A DNA stretch of 64,000 nt from Pseudomonas zanjanensis (GCF_014268745.2 NZ_JABWRB020000001.1:3596001-3660000); one strand, 5' to 3'; counted from the first letter of the stretch, positions 42,929-52,116 are shown. The notes: generated from the sequence alone by a model not told the origin. Numbers and translations: made by a program.

Positions 42929-44218
42929 ATGCGCGCAGAGTTGAACCAAGGCCTGATCGACTTCCTCAAGGCCTCCCCTACCCCGTTTCATGCCACCGCC
43001 AGCCTGGCCAAGCGCCTGGAGGCGGCCGGTTACCAGCGTCTTGACGAACGCGAGACTTGGGCCACCGAGGCCAACGGTCGTTATTACGTCACGCGCAACG
43101 ACTCTTCGATCATTGCCTTCAAGCTCGGCCGCCACTCACCGCTGCACGACGGCATCCGCCTGGTCGGCGCCCACACCGACAGCCCCTGCCTGCGGGTCAA
43201 GCCGCAGCCGGAACTGCAACGCCACGGGTTCTGGCAACTGGGGGTGGAGGTCTACGGCGGCGCGCTGCTGGCGCCATGGTTCGACCGTGACCTGTCCCTG
43301 GCCGGGCGCGTGACCTTCCGCCGCGATGGCAAGGTCGAGAGCCAACTGATCGATTTCAAGGCGCCGATCGCCACGATTCCGAACCTGGCCATCCACCTCA
43401 ATCGCGAAGCCAACCAGGGCTGGGCCATCAACCCGCAGAACGAGCTGCCGCCGATCCTCGCTCAGTTCGCCGGTGACGAGCGCGTCGACTTCCGTGCCGT
43501 GCTCACCGATCAACTGGCCCGAGAACACGGCCTGAATGCCGACGTGGTGCTCGATTACGAGTTGAGCTTCTACGACACCCAAAGCGCCGCGGTCATTGGC
43601 CTGCATGGTGATTTCATTGCCGGCGCGCGCCTGGACAACCTGCTGTCATGCTACGCCGGCCTGCAAGCCTTGCTGAACGCCGACACTGAAGAAACCTGCG
43701 TGCTGGTGTGCAACGATCACGAGGAGGTCGGCTCATGTTCAGCCTGTGGCGCCGACGGTCCGATGCTGGAACAGACCCTGCGTCGCCTGCTGCCCGAAGG
43801 TGAAGAGTTCGTACGGACCATTCAGAAATCCCTGCTGGTTTCGGCGGACAACGCCCACGGTGTGCACCCCAACTATGCCGACAAACATGACGCCAACCAC
43901 GGCCCCAAGCTCAACGCCGGCCCGGTGATCAAGGTCAACAGCAACCAGCGCTACGCCACCAACAGCGAAACCGCCGGGTTCTTCCGCCATTTGTGCATGG
44001 CCGAAGAAGTGCCGGTGCAGAGCTTCGTGGTGCGCAGCGACATGGGCTGCGGCTCGACCATCGGCCCGATCACCGCCAGTCAGCTGGGCGTGCGCACCGT
44101 GGACATCGGCCTGCCGACCTTCGCCATGCATTCGATCCGCGAACTGTGCGGCAGCCATGACCTGGCGCATTTGGTGAAGGTGCTGAGCGCGTTCTACGCG
44201 TCTCGCGAGTTGCCATAG
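42929..44218 (+). CDS. apeB: M18-family aminopeptidase
   Basis: A 429-residue zinc aminopeptidase of the M18 (aspartyl aminopeptidase) family. The metal-binding residues are visible in VGAHTDSPCLRVKP (His about 79, Asp about 81), GARLDNLLS (Asp), CNDHEEVGS (paired Glu, about 263-264), RSDMGCGSTIGP (Asp) and the last His near SHDLAHL. It is cytoplasmic and probably dodecameric like its relatives. Start at 42929 has CTGGAG upstream. Confidence 0.94.
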   Translation: MRAELNQGLIDFLKASPTPFHATASLAKRLEAAGYQRLDERETWATEANGRYYVTRNDSSIIAFKLGRHSPLHDGIRLVGAHTDSPCLRVKPQPELQRHGFWQLGVEVYGGALLAPWFDRDLSLAGRVTFRRDGKVESQLIDFKAPIATIPNLAIHLNREANQGWAINPQNELPPILAQFAGDERVDFRAVLTDQLAREHGLNADVVLDYELSFYDTQSAAVIGLHGDFIAGARLDNLLSCYAGLQALLNADTEETCVLVCNDHEEVGSCSACGADGPMLEQTLRRLLPEGEEFVRTIQKSLLVSADNAHGVHPNYADKHDANHGPKLNAGPVIKVNSNQRYATNSETAGFFRHLCMAEEVPVQSFVVRSDMGCGSTIGPITASQLGVRTVDIGLPTFAMHSIRELCGSHDLAHLVKVLSAFYASRELP

Positions 44219-44237
44219 TTGCAATTGCAGCTAAACC

Positions 44238-44349
44238 CTGTGGCGAGGGAGCTTGCTCCCGCTGGGTGGCGCAGCCGCCCCTAATCTGTAACTGGATGCA
44301 GATCGGCCAGCGCTGCGCACTGGAGCGGGAGCAAGCTCCCTCGCCACAA
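44238..44349. repeat. Class B REPIN
   Basis: Inverted class B pair between apeB and a small membrane-protein gene; the right arm begins GAGCGGGAGC in place of CAGCGGGAGC. Confidence 0.88.
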
Positions 44350-44450
44350 TGATGTCCACCTCAAGATTCGAGGAGGCTGTGACACACATCAGCCCACCCC
44401 AACCAAACCCCAACTAGACTGTCCTTATCCCCCTCGACAAGGCCGTCGTC

Positions 44451-44633
44451 ATGACCTCGATGTCTGCGCTCAACGCCATGCTGGTGCCCATCATCGCCGG
44501 CATGATCCTGCTGGCCATCGGTTTCAACTTCCGTGACAAGAACGTCGGTGTCTTCGCCATGTGGATCGGCATGCTGCTGATCCTCGCCACGGTGGTGATC
44601 AAGATCCTGAGCAAGCTCAACGAATCGCTCTGA
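44451..44633 (+). CDS. Small membrane protein, 60 residues
   Basis: Two hydrophobic helices (about 9-25 and 32-51) with the charged turn FRDKNVG between and a short Lys/Ser tail. I do not recognise a named family, though the hydropathy and the conserved-looking loop suggest a real gene. No strong ribosome-binding site precedes the ATG; the nearest is AAGG at 44439-44442. It converges on the GntR-family gene. Confidence 0.55.
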   Translation: MTSMSALNAMLVPIIAGMILLAIGFNFRDKNVGVFAMWIGMLLILATVVIKILSKLNESL

Positions 44634-44655
44634 GCCTGGCGCCGGCCACCGGCGA

Positions 44656-45387
44656 TTATTCCGGCACAGGTTGCTCCGGCACATCCACGCCGACATGGAT
44701 CGCATCGTGGCGCCAGAACTCCAGGTCGCAGTCGATCAGCCGCTGGTGCTGGTCATAGTTGACCCGTGCGATGCGCAGCCCGGGGCTGCCCACCGAGACC
44801 CTCAACGCCGCCGCCGCTTCCGGCTGTAACGAGGTGGGCACGATTTCGAACTTCACCCGGCCGTAGTGCAGGTCGTAATGGCGAGCGTACAGCTCGGTGA
44901 TGGATTGGTTGAGGTCGAACCCGAGGATGTCCGGGAAATACTGCGGGTTCAGGTAGTGCTCGACGTACAGCACCAGCCGCTCATCGATACGCCGCACACG
45001 ACAGATCTGGATCACGCTGGACAGCGCCGGCAACTGCAACCAGGCACACACGGCCGCCGAAGCCGGTTGCAGGCGTGCAGAAATCACTTGGGTAGAAGGC
45101 ACACGCCCCTGGGCCGCGACCATGGCGTGGAAATGGCTGCGCTGCATCAGGTTGTAGGCCAAGCGCGGCGGCGAGACGAACCAGCCCCGGCGCTCCTCCC
45201 GATAGATCTGCCCCTGGGCTTCGAGCTGCAACAACGCTTCGCGCACGGTGATCCGCGTGGTCCCGAACAATTCACTGAGCTTGCGCTCGGCCGGCAACTT
45301 GCTGCCGGGCGCCAGCAACCCGTGGTCGAGTTGCTCTTGCAGCACCTGTCCAATGGCTGTCACCGCTTTGGTTGCATCGATGCGCAT
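44656..45387 (-). CDS. GntR-family regulator with UTRA domain (PhnF-like)
   Basis: A 243-residue regulator of the HutC/PhnF subfamily. Residues 1-70 are the winged helix (PAERKLSELFGTTRITVREALLQL, the recognition region) and about 90-235 are the UTRA ligand-binding domain (VIQICRVRRID, LYVEHYLNP, LEFWRHDAIHVGV). It is divergent from the ABC importer at 45737. TCTAGACCA-type operator sequences lie in front of both genes, matching the TGGTnTAGACCA form known for PhnF. It probably represses the importer operon until its organophosphorus ligand is bound. Confidence 0.88.
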   Translation of the reverse strand: MRIDATKAVTAIGQVLQEQLDHGLLAPGSKLPAERKLSELFGTTRITVREALLQLEAQGQIYREERRGWFVSPPRLAYNLMQRSHFHAMVAAQGRVPSTQVISARLQPASAAVCAWLQLPALSSVIQICRVRRIDERLVLYVEHYLNPQYFPDILGFDLNQSITELYARHYDLHYGRVKFEIVPTSLQPEAAAALRVSVGSPGLRIARVNYDQHQRLIDCDLEFWRHDAIHVGVDVPEQPVPE

Positions 45388-45399
45388 CAACGTTACCTA

Positions 45400-45415
45400 T
45401 CTGGACTAGACCAGC
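45400..45415. promoter_or_regulatory. PhnF-like operator CTGGACTAGACCAG
   Basis: Near-palindrome (one base off CTGGTCTAGACCAG) 13 bases upstream of the GntR start codon, suited to autoregulation. Confidence 0.6.
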
Positions 45416-45679
45416 ACTGTTTCGGGGCAGGATCGACGGCTCATCGATCCGCTTCTGAGTCCAGCAAGCCTAGGCACTGCACATGACTGGCAGATGACAG
45501 AGCCGCCGAACGGTCGTTTTGCCAGCGTGCAAATTAACGGCCAAGTCCTTGCAGATCAGCCGTTTAACCATGGTCTACGCTTAATTCGCAGCCAACCCCC
45601 ACGAGCCTGGCATTTCCGGCCGCCTGCGGCACCGACATCAAAATGTCACAGGGCTCGCCTACATTGGCTCAGGTATTGC

Positions 45680-45694
45680 TGACCTAGACCAACA
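45680..45694. promoter_or_regulatory. Second PhnF-like site before the ABC importer
   Basis: GACCTAGACCAAC shares the CTAGACCA half with the site at 45400; it lies 43 bases before the binding-protein start. The rest of the divergent region 45416-45736 shows no gene. Confidence 0.5.
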
Positions 45695-45736
45695 CAACCG
45701 CAATCGCAGCGTTGAAAACGCCCATAGGAGCTTCGG

Positions 45737-46804
45737 ATGAAACAGCTTTTCCTGGCATCACTGTTAGGCTCGACCATTGCCATGTGCACCGCCGCCATGG
45801 CCGCTGACACCGATCTGAAAACGTTGGAAGCCGCTGCGAAAGCGGAAGGCGCCGTCAACAGCGTCGGCATGCCCGATGACTGGGCAAACTGGAAAGGCAC
45901 CTGGGACGACCTGGCCAAACTCTACGGCTTGAAACACATCGACACCGACATGAGCTCGGCCCAGGAAATCGCCAAGTTCGCCGCCGAAAAAGACAACGCC
46001 AGCGCCGACATCGGCGACGTCGGTGCGGCCTTCGGCCCGATCGCGGTCAAGCAGGGCGTGGTCCAGCCCTACAAGCCAAGCACCTGGGAACAAGTACCGG
46101 CCTGGGCCAAGGACAAGGACGGTAACTGGGCATTGGCCTACACCGGCACCATCGCCTTCATCGTCAACAAGAAGCTGCTGCACGGCTCCGAAGTGCCGAC
46201 CAAATGGGCCGACCTGAAGACCGGCAAGTACAAAGTCTCCATCGGTGACGTGAGCACCGCCGCCCAGGCCGCCAACGGCGTGCTGGCCGCGGCCCTGGCC
46301 AACGGCGGCGACGAGAAGAACGTCCAGCCGGCGCTGTTGATGTTTGCCGATATCGCCAAGCAAGGGCGCCTGTCCATGGCCAACCCGACCATCGCCACGA
46401 TGGAAAAAGGTGAAGTCGAAGTCGGCGTGGTCTGGGATTTCAACGGCCTGAGCTACAAGGCCAAGATGGCCAACCCCGATGACTACGTCGTACTGATTCC
46501 GTCCGACGGCTCGGTGATCTCCGGCTACACCACCATCATCAACAAATATGCCAAGCACCCGAACGCCGCCAAGCTGGCCCGTGAGTACATCTTCAGCGAC
46601 GCTGGCCAGATCAACCTGGCCAAGGGCAACGCCCGTCCAATCCGCGCCGAGCACCTGAAACTGCCGGAAGAGGTCCAGGCCAAACTGCTGCCGAACGAGC
46701 AGTACAAAGGCGTGACCCCGATCAAGGATGCGGATGCATGGGAGAAAACTTCCAAGGCACTGCCGCAGAAGTGGCAGGAAGAAGTGATCATCAACATGCA
46801 ATAA
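45737..46804 (+). CDS. ABC importer substrate-binding protein, phosphonate/organophosphate type
   Basis: A 355-residue periplasmic binding protein of the iron/spermidine/2-aminoethylphosphonate-like group. Residues 1-23 are a signal peptide ending AAMAA. The body has the two-lobe pattern (GDVGAAFGPIAVKQGVVQPYKP; ALAYTGTIAFIVNKKLL; GVVWDFNGLSYKA). First gene of an importer operon with a hydrolase, two permeases, an ATPase and a HAD phosphatase, under a PhnF-like regulator, so the ligand is probably a phosphonate or phosphate ester such as 2-aminoethylphosphonate. This is inference from context. Confidence 0.85.
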   Translation: MKQLFLASLLGSTIAMCTAAMAADTDLKTLEAAAKAEGAVNSVGMPDDWANWKGTWDDLAKLYGLKHIDTDMSSAQEIAKFAAEKDNASADIGDVGAAFGPIAVKQGVVQPYKPSTWEQVPAWAKDKDGNWALAYTGTIAFIVNKKLLHGSEVPTKWADLKTGKYKVSIGDVSTAAQAANGVLAAALANGGDEKNVQPALLMFADIAKQGRLSMANPTIATMEKGEVEVGVVWDFNGLSYKAKMANPDDYVVLIPSDGSVISGYTTIINKYAKHPNAAKLAREYIFSDAGQINLAKGNARPIRAEHLKLPEEVQAKLLPNEQYKGVTPIKDADAWEKTSKALPQKWQEEVIINMQ

Positions 46805-46844
46805 AGGGGTAATCCCCCCATTCGGATATCTGGAGAAAATTCAA

Positions 46845-46932
46845 CTGTGGGAGCGAGCCTGCTCGCGATAACGGCATGTCAGTCAACATTGTTGAAGGTC
46901 AGCCGCCATCGCGAGCAGGCTCGCTCCCACAG
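46845..46932. repeat. Class A REPIN (variant GGGAGCGAGCCTGCTCGCGA)
   Basis: Inverted pair between the binding-protein gene and the hydrolase gene, inside the probable operon; it may lower expression of downstream genes relative to the binding protein. Confidence 0.9.
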
Positions 46933-46986
46933 TGAAACCAGGTGAATCCGAGACCTCATTGATACCTGCCCGGAGTCCCGGTACCC

Positions 46987-47793
46987 ATGAAGCACAACGT
47001 CATCCTGGTGGTGCTCGACGGTCTCAACCATGAGGTCGCCCGGCATGCCATGGGGCATTTGCAGGCTTACGTCGGCGCAGGACGCGCGGCCCTCTACAAA
47101 CTGGAATGTGAGTTGCCCGCCCTGTCCCGCCCGCTCTACGAATGCATCCTCACCGGCGTCGTGCCCATCGACAGCGGGATCGTGCACAACAATGTCTCGC
47201 GCCTGTCGAACCAGCGCAGCATTTTCCACTACGCCACCCAGGCCGGCCTGAGCACGGCGGCTGCGGCGTATCACTGGGTCAGCGAACTCTACAACGCGTC
47301 CCCCTTCGTCGCCGGTCGCGACCGGCACACCGACAACCCCGACCTGCCGATCCAATACGGGCATTTCTATTGGAATGACCACTACCCCGATTCCCATCTG
47401 TTCGCCGACGCCGAACACCTGCGCCTGCGCTATTTGCCGAACTTCCTGCTGGTGCACCCGATGAACATCGACGACGCCGGCCACAAGCACGGCCTCGACA
47501 CCCCGCAATACCGCAACAGCGCCCGCTCGGCCGATATCAACCTGGCGGTCTACCTGCAAGGCTGGCTCGACGCCGGTTACCAGGTGCTGGTGACCGCCGA
47601 CCACGGCATGAACAATGACCGTTCCCACAACGGCCTGCTGGCTGAAGAACGGGAAGTACCGCTGTTCGTCCTGGGTGACAGCTTCAGTTTCGATCCCACT
47701 GCCGCGCCCAAGCAGACCGAACTGTGCGGCACGATTTGCCAATTGCTCGGCGTCGACCACGACAAACCCTATTGCCAGGAGCTACTCAAGTGA
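46987..47793 (+). CDS. Alkaline-phosphatase-superfamily hydrolase (nucleotide pyrophosphatase-like)
   Basis: A 268-residue cytoplasmic enzyme of the type I phosphodiesterase/AP superfamily. Metal ligands are visible: Asp in ILVVLDGLNHE (about 10), Asp and His in HPMNIDDAGHKHG (about 162-166), DH in VTADHGMNND (about 203-204). The nucleophile is probably Ser in LPALSRPLYECILTG (about 47), where relatives have Thr or Ser. Placed within an ABC importer operon, it likely hydrolyses the imported phosphodiester, phosphonate or pyrophosphate. The exact reaction is unknown. Its stop overlaps the next start (GTGA). Confidence 0.83.
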   Translation: MKHNVILVVLDGLNHEVARHAMGHLQAYVGAGRAALYKLECELPALSRPLYECILTGVVPIDSGIVHNNVSRLSNQRSIFHYATQAGLSTAAAAYHWVSELYNASPFVAGRDRHTDNPDLPIQYGHFYWNDHYPDSHLFADAEHLRLRYLPNFLLVHPMNIDDAGHKHGLDTPQYRNSARSADINLAVYLQGWLDAGYQVLVTADHGMNNDRSHNGLLAEEREVPLFVLGDSFSFDPTAAPKQTELCGTICQLLGVDHDKPYCQELLK

Positions 47794-48635
47794 ACGCCAT
47801 GACGCGCGGCAAATGGCTGGCAGCGTTGTGCCTGGTGCCCTTCGCGATTTTCTTCATCGTGTTCCAGATCGCCCCGCTGCTCTGGGTGCTGGTCAACAGC
47901 CTGGAATCGGAGGAGTTCGGCTGGGGCCTGGCCAACTTCAGCAAAATCTTCAGTTCGAAGTTTTATCGGCAGGCAATCCAGCACAGCCTGGAGATCAGCT
48001 TCTGGTCCAGCGTGTTCGGCATCGTCATTGCCGTGCTCGGCAGCTATTCGCTGCGCCGGGTGGATTCGCGGCTGCGCAACTTCGTCAACGCCTTCGCCAA
48101 CATGACCAGCAACTTCGCCGGCGTGCCCCTGGCCTTCGCTTTCATCATCTTGCTGGGGTTCAACGGCAGCATCACGCTCATGCTCAAGCAGGCGGGGATC
48201 ATCGAGGATTTCAACCTGTATTCGAAAACCGGGCTGATCATTCTCTACACCTACTTCCAGATTCCCCTGGGCGTGCTGCTGCTCTATCCAGCCTTCGACG
48301 CCCTGCGCGAAGACTGGCGCGAGTCCGCCGAGTTGCTCGGCGCCAACGGCTGGCAGTTCTGGCGGCACATCGGCTTGCCGGTGCTGACCCCGGCGCTGCT
48401 GGGCACTTTCGTGATCCTGCTGGCCAACGCCCTCGGCGCCTACGCCACGGTCTACGCGCTGACCACCGGCAACTTCAACGTGCTGCCGATCCGCATCGCC
48501 GCCATGGTCTCCGGCGACATTTCCCTCGACCCGAACATGGCCAGTGCCCTGGCCGTGATACTGGTGGCGTTGATGACCGTGGTGACCGTCGTCCATCAGT
48601 TGCTGCTCAAGAGGAGCTACCATGTCTCGCGCTGA
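47790..48635 (+). CDS. ABC importer permease subunit 1
   Basis: A 281-residue inner-membrane permease with six helices. The cytoplasmic EAA-like loop reads ESAELLGANGWQFWRHIGLPVLTPAL (Ala-x-x-x-Gly pattern, about 182-207), the contact with the ATPase. I choose GTG 47790: AGGAG lies 8 bases before it and it overlaps the upstream stop by four bases; ATG 47799 is the alternative. It overlaps the next permease by 14 bases. Confidence 0.87.
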   Translation: MNAMTRGKWLAALCLVPFAIFFIVFQIAPLLWVLVNSLESEEFGWGLANFSKIFSSKFYRQAIQHSLEISFWSSVFGIVIAVLGSYSLRRVDSRLRNFVNAFANMTSNFAGVPLAFAFIILLGFNGSITLMLKQAGIIEDFNLYSKTGLIILYTYFQIPLGVLLLYPAFDALREDWRESAELLGANGWQFWRHIGLPVLTPALLGTFVILLANALGAYATVYALTTGNFNVLPIRIAAMVSGDISLDPNMASALAVILVALMTVVTVVHQLLLKRSYHVSR

Positions 48636-49422
48636 ACCGGGCTCCGTCGGGCTTTATCATCGGGTGGTGGTGTACCTGCTGTTCGCCATCCTGCTGCTGC
48701 CCCTGGCCGGCACACTCGTCTACTCCATCGCCAGCAGTTGGTCGGCCACCGTGCTGCCCAGCGGCTTCACCTTCAAATGGTATGTGCAGTTGTGGAGCGA
48801 TCCGCGTTTTCTCCACGCCTTCGGTCAGTCGCTGCTGGTCTGTGTCGGTGCGCTGGTCCTCTCGGTGGTGTTGATCCTGCCGTTGCTGTTCGTGGTGCAT
48901 TACCACTTTCCCAAGCTCGACGCGCTGATGAACATCCTGATCCTGCTGCCCTTCGCGGTGCCGCCGGTGGTGTCGTCGGTGGGGCTTTTGCAACTCTATG
49001 GTTCCGGGCCGCTGGCGATGGTCGGTACGCCGTGGATCCTGATCGGTTGCTACTTCACCGTCGCCCTGCCCTTCATGTACCGGGCGATCACCAACAACCT
49101 GCAAGCGATCAACCTGCGCGACTTGATGGACGCTGCCCAACTGCTCGGCGCCAGCACCTTCCAGGCCGCGTTCCTGGTGGTGCTGCCGAACCTGCGCAAG
49201 GGCCTGATGGTGGCGCTGCTGCTGTCCTTTTCGTTCCTGTTCGGCGAGTTCGTGTTTGCCAACATTCTCGTCGGCACCCGCTATGAAACCCTGCAGGTGT
49301 ACCTGAACAACATGCGCAACAGCAGCGGTCACTTCACCAGTGCGCTGGTGATTTCCTATTTCTTCTTCGTACTGGTCCTGACCTGGGCGGCCAACATCTT
49401 GAGCAAGGACAAAAGCCAATGA
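48622..49422 (+). CDS. ABC importer permease subunit 2
   Basis: A 266-residue permease with six helices and the EAA loop MDAAQLLGASTFQAAFLVVLP (about 168-188). It pairs with the preceding permease, overlapping it by 14 bases and the ATPase gene by four. The preceding AAGAGGAG is a good ribosome-binding site. Confidence 0.87.
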   Translation: MSRAEPGSVGLYHRVVVYLLFAILLLPLAGTLVYSIASSWSATVLPSGFTFKWYVQLWSDPRFLHAFGQSLLVCVGALVLSVVLILPLLFVVHYHFPKLDALMNILILLPFAVPPVVSSVGLLQLYGSGPLAMVGTPWILIGCYFTVALPFMYRAITNNLQAINLRDLMDAAQLLGASTFQAAFLVVLPNLRKGLMVALLLSFSFLFGEFVFANILVGTRYETLQVYLNNMRNSSGHFTSALVISYFFFVLVLTWAANILSKDKSQ

Positions 49423-50408
49423 GCTACGTCAGCGTCCAACACCTGCAAAAAAGCTACGCCGGCACGCCGGTGTTCAGCGACATCAACTGCGAGATCGGCA
49501 AGGGCGAATTCGTCACCCTCCTCGGCCCTTCCGGTTGCGGCAAATCCACGCTGTTGCGCTGCATCGCCGGCCTGACTGCGGTGGATGCCGGCCAGATCAT
49601 CCTCGACGGACAAGACATCGTCCCGCTGAGCCCACAGAAACGCGGCATCGGCATGGTTTTCCAGAGCTACGCCTTGTTTCCCAACATGACCGTGGAGCAG
49701 AACGTCGCCTTCGGCCTGCGCATGCAGAAGGTCGATGCCGGGGATAGCCGCCAGCGCGTACTGGAGATCCTGCGCCTGGTGGAGCTGCATGATTTTGCCG
49801 CACGCTATCCCCATCAACTCTCCGGCGGCCAATGCCAGCGCGTCGCACTGGCCCGCTCCCTGGTCACACGGCCGCGCCTGTTGCTGCTGGACGAGCCGCT
49901 GTCGGCCCTGGATGCGCGGATTCGCAAGCACTTGCGCGAACAGATCCGACAGATCCAGCGTGAGTTGGGCCTGACCACGATCTTCGTCACACACGATCAG
50001 GAAGAAGCCCTGACCATGTCTGACCGGATTTTCCTGATGAACCAGGGAAAGATCGTACAAAGCGGCGATGCCGAAACCCTTTACACGGCGCCAGTCGATG
50101 TCTTTGCCGCCGGCTTCATCGGCAACTACAACCTGCTGGACGCCGACAGCGCGAGCAAACTGCTGCAGCGGCCGGTGAGTGGCCGCATCGCCATCCGCCC
50201 GGAAGCCATCGAGCTGAGCCGCAATGGCGAGGCCGATGCGCTGATCCGCAGTCACAGTCTGCTGGGCAACGTCATCCGCTACCGGGTCGAGGCCCGTGGC
50301 GTGGAATTGGTGGTGGATGTGCTCAATCGTTCGGCCGCCGACCTGCACCCCGATGGCGCACGGTTGTCACTTTCCATCGATCCGTCGGCGCTGTGTGAGG
50401 TAGCCTGA
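49419..50408 (+). CDS. ABC importer ATPase subunit with C-terminal TOBE domain
   Basis: A 329-residue ATPase of the polyamine/iron/phosphonate (CUT1/POPT-like) group. Walker A is GPSGCGKST (about 36-44), the Q-loop is in VFQSYALF, the signature is LSGGQCQRVALA (about 134-145), Walker B is LLLLDEPLSALD and the switch His is in FVTHDQEE. Residues after about 240 form a TOBE regulatory domain (SGRIAIRPEAIEL). It completes the importer. Confidence 0.93.
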   Translation: MSYVSVQHLQKSYAGTPVFSDINCEIGKGEFVTLLGPSGCGKSTLLRCIAGLTAVDAGQIILDGQDIVPLSPQKRGIGMVFQSYALFPNMTVEQNVAFGLRMQKVDAGDSRQRVLEILRLVELHDFAARYPHQLSGGQCQRVALARSLVTRPRLLLLDEPLSALDARIRKHLREQIRQIQRELGLTTIFVTHDQEEALTMSDRIFLMNQGKIVQSGDAETLYTAPVDVFAAGFIGNYNLLDADSASKLLQRPVSGRIAIRPEAIELSRNGEADALIRSHSLLGNVIRYRVEARGVELVVDVLNRSAADLHPDGARLSLSIDPSALCEVA

Positions 50409-50453
50409 CGGCTTTGTTGATTTTGAAACTGATTTTGAAAAGGAAACGCGCTG

Positions 50454-51107
50454 ATGGCCCTGGCAATTTTTGATCTGGACGAAACCCTGATCCACGGCGA
50501 CTGCGCCACCCTCTGGAGCGAACAGATGGGACGCCTGGGCTGGGTCGATCCCGAGTCGTTCATGCGGCGCAACAACGAGCTGATGGACGCCTACAGCCAC
50601 GGCAAGTTGAGCATGGAAACGTACATGGATTTCAGCCTGGAGCCGATGATCGGCCGCACGCCCGAGGAGATCGAACATCTGGTGGCGCCATGGGTGGAAG
50701 ATTTCATCGAGCCGATCATCTTCAGCGACGCCACCAAGGCCATCGCTGAGCACCGCAAGGCTGGTGACCGGATCCTGGTGATTTCCGCCTCGGGCACACA
50801 CTTGGTCAAGCCGATTGCCGAACGCCTGGGCATCGACGAAATCCTGGCCATCGAACTGGAAGTGGCCCATGGGGTGTACAGCGGCCAGACCGTCGGCACC
50901 CTGACCTACCGCGAAGGCAAGATCGCCCGGCTGCTGGACTGGCTGGATGCCGAGGAAGAGAACCTGGAAGGCGCGAGTTTTTATTCCGACTCGCGCAATG
51001 ACTTGCCGCTGTTGCTCAAGGTCGATCATCCGCACGTGGTGAACCCCGACCCGGTATTGAAGGCCCATGCCGAATCGGCCGGCTGGCCGATTCATACCTG
51101 GAAATAA
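50454..51107 (+). CDS. HAD-IB phosphatase (SerB-like)
   Basis: A 217-residue hydrolase of the HAD-IB group. Motif I is AIFDLDETLIHGD (nucleophile Asp about 7, acid/base Asp about 9), motif II is VISASGTHLVK (Ser about 110) and motif III/IV is FYSDSRNDLPLL (Asp about 182 and 186). It follows the ABC ATPase by 45 bases in the same direction. Relatives remove phosphate from phosphoserine, phosphocholine or phosphoethanolamine-like compounds, which would suit the operon, but the substrate is not settled. Confidence 0.87.
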   Translation: MALAIFDLDETLIHGDCATLWSEQMGRLGWVDPESFMRRNNELMDAYSHGKLSMETYMDFSLEPMIGRTPEEIEHLVAPWVEDFIEPIIFSDATKAIAEHRKAGDRILVISASGTHLVKPIAERLGIDEILAIELEVAHGVYSGQTVGTLTYREGKIARLLDWLDAEEENLEGASFYSDSRNDLPLLLKVDHPHVVNPDPVLKAHAESAGWPIHTWK

Positions 51108-51134
51108 ACACCGGACGGGAAAAAACTCCGGCCC

Positions 51135-51267
51135 CTGTGGCGAGGGAGCTTGCTCCCGCTCGGCTGCGAAGCAGTCGTAAACCGGCTGACGCGGTCTACC
51201 TGGATAGTTGCGTCGTCCCGATTGGGGCGGCTGCGCCACCCAGCGGGAGCAAGCTCCCTCGCCACGG
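51135..51267. repeat. Class B REPIN, with a lone partial REP at 51297-51320
   Basis: Inverted class B pair with inner arms GGCTGCGAAGC and GCGGCTGCGC. The partial REP reads GGCAGCGAGCTTGCTCGCCC, a degenerate class A copy. Confidence 0.87.
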
Positions 51268-51325
51268 GGGCGATCCATGCCTGCGAATACAAGACCTGTG
51301 GCAGCGAGCTTGCTCGCCCACAGGT

Positions 51326-52114
51326 TCAACCTAGCAGCAGCCAAAAACTCCAGCCGATCAACAACACACCGCAGAGACGACTGAGCCTGCGTCCCTGGGG
51401 CAAGTTTTTTTCCAGCAAGATGAAGGCGCCGATCACTGCCACCCAAAGCAGGTTCATCACCCCGACCACGAACAGCAGGCCCATCAGCGCCCAGCAGCAG
51501 CCCAGGCAGTAAGCGCCATGGGCCAGGCCCATGCGCCACCCGCCGAGCACGTCGGGGCGCCAGTAGCCGAGAAGAAAATGCAGCGGCCCGCGACAATGCT
51601 CAAGGCAGGCCGCCTTGCCTGGCAGCCACTGATAAACCCCAGCGACCAGCAACAGGCCGGCGCCCAGCGCGGTACTGGTGGTGCGCATTCCCGGGCTGAG
51701 CAAGGCGAGCTGCTCAAGCGCCCATTGCAACGCCGTGGCGCCGAGGGCGAAGCCGGCCCAGACCAGGCCATAGGCACTGCAGAACAGCAGCAGGGCCAGG
51801 TGTCGCTGCGGTGTCGGCATGCGCTTGCGCAGCATCTGCTGGTAGATCAGCAACATGGGCAGGGCGCTGGGCAGCATCATGCCGATCATCATCACCGTCC
51901 ACATGGCGAACATCAGCAGCGCATCGGCCGGGCTCCAGGGCATGATCATGCCAGCCATAGCTGCATCCGCCATGCCGCCCGGCGCACTCATGTCGCGGGC
52001 CATGCGCAGCAGTGTCAGCCAGGCCAGGGCGGTCAGCCCGAGCAGACAGAGCAGCAGGAGCCACTGCTCGCCTGTCAGCCGCTTGCCCGGGGCCGCCGCC
52101 TGAGGTTCTGCCAT
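51326..52114 (-). CDS. DUF2182 membrane protein
   Basis: A 262-residue inner-membrane protein with about seven helices of the DUF2182 family (predicted metal-binding membrane protein). The methionine-rich segment MFAMWTVMMIGMMLPSALPM (about 68-87), the HCRGP motif (about 172-176) and GLAHGAYCLGCCWALM (about 190-205) hold candidate Met, His and Cys ligands. It begins two bases after the DUF1326 gene ends, so the two are co-translated. Function unknown; a metal-related role is a guess from the residues. Confidence 0.85.
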   Translation of the reverse strand: MAEPQAAAPGKRLTGEQWLLLLCLLGLTALAWLTLLRMARDMSAPGGMADAAMAGMIMPWSPADALLMFAMWTVMMIGMMLPSALPMLLIYQQMLRKRMPTPQRHLALLLFCSAYGLVWAGFALGATALQWALEQLALLSPGMRTTSTALGAGLLLVAGVYQWLPGKAACLEHCRGPLHFLLGYWRPDVLGGWRMGLAHGAYCLGCCWALMGLLFVVGVMNLLWVAVIGAFILLEKNLPQGRRLSRLCGVLLIGWSFWLLLG

Positions 52115-52116
52115 CG

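Noticed and set aside
45494..45682. 62-codon frame in the GntR-binding protein divergent region
   Set aside because: It has no ribosome-binding site and overlaps the probable promoters and operator.
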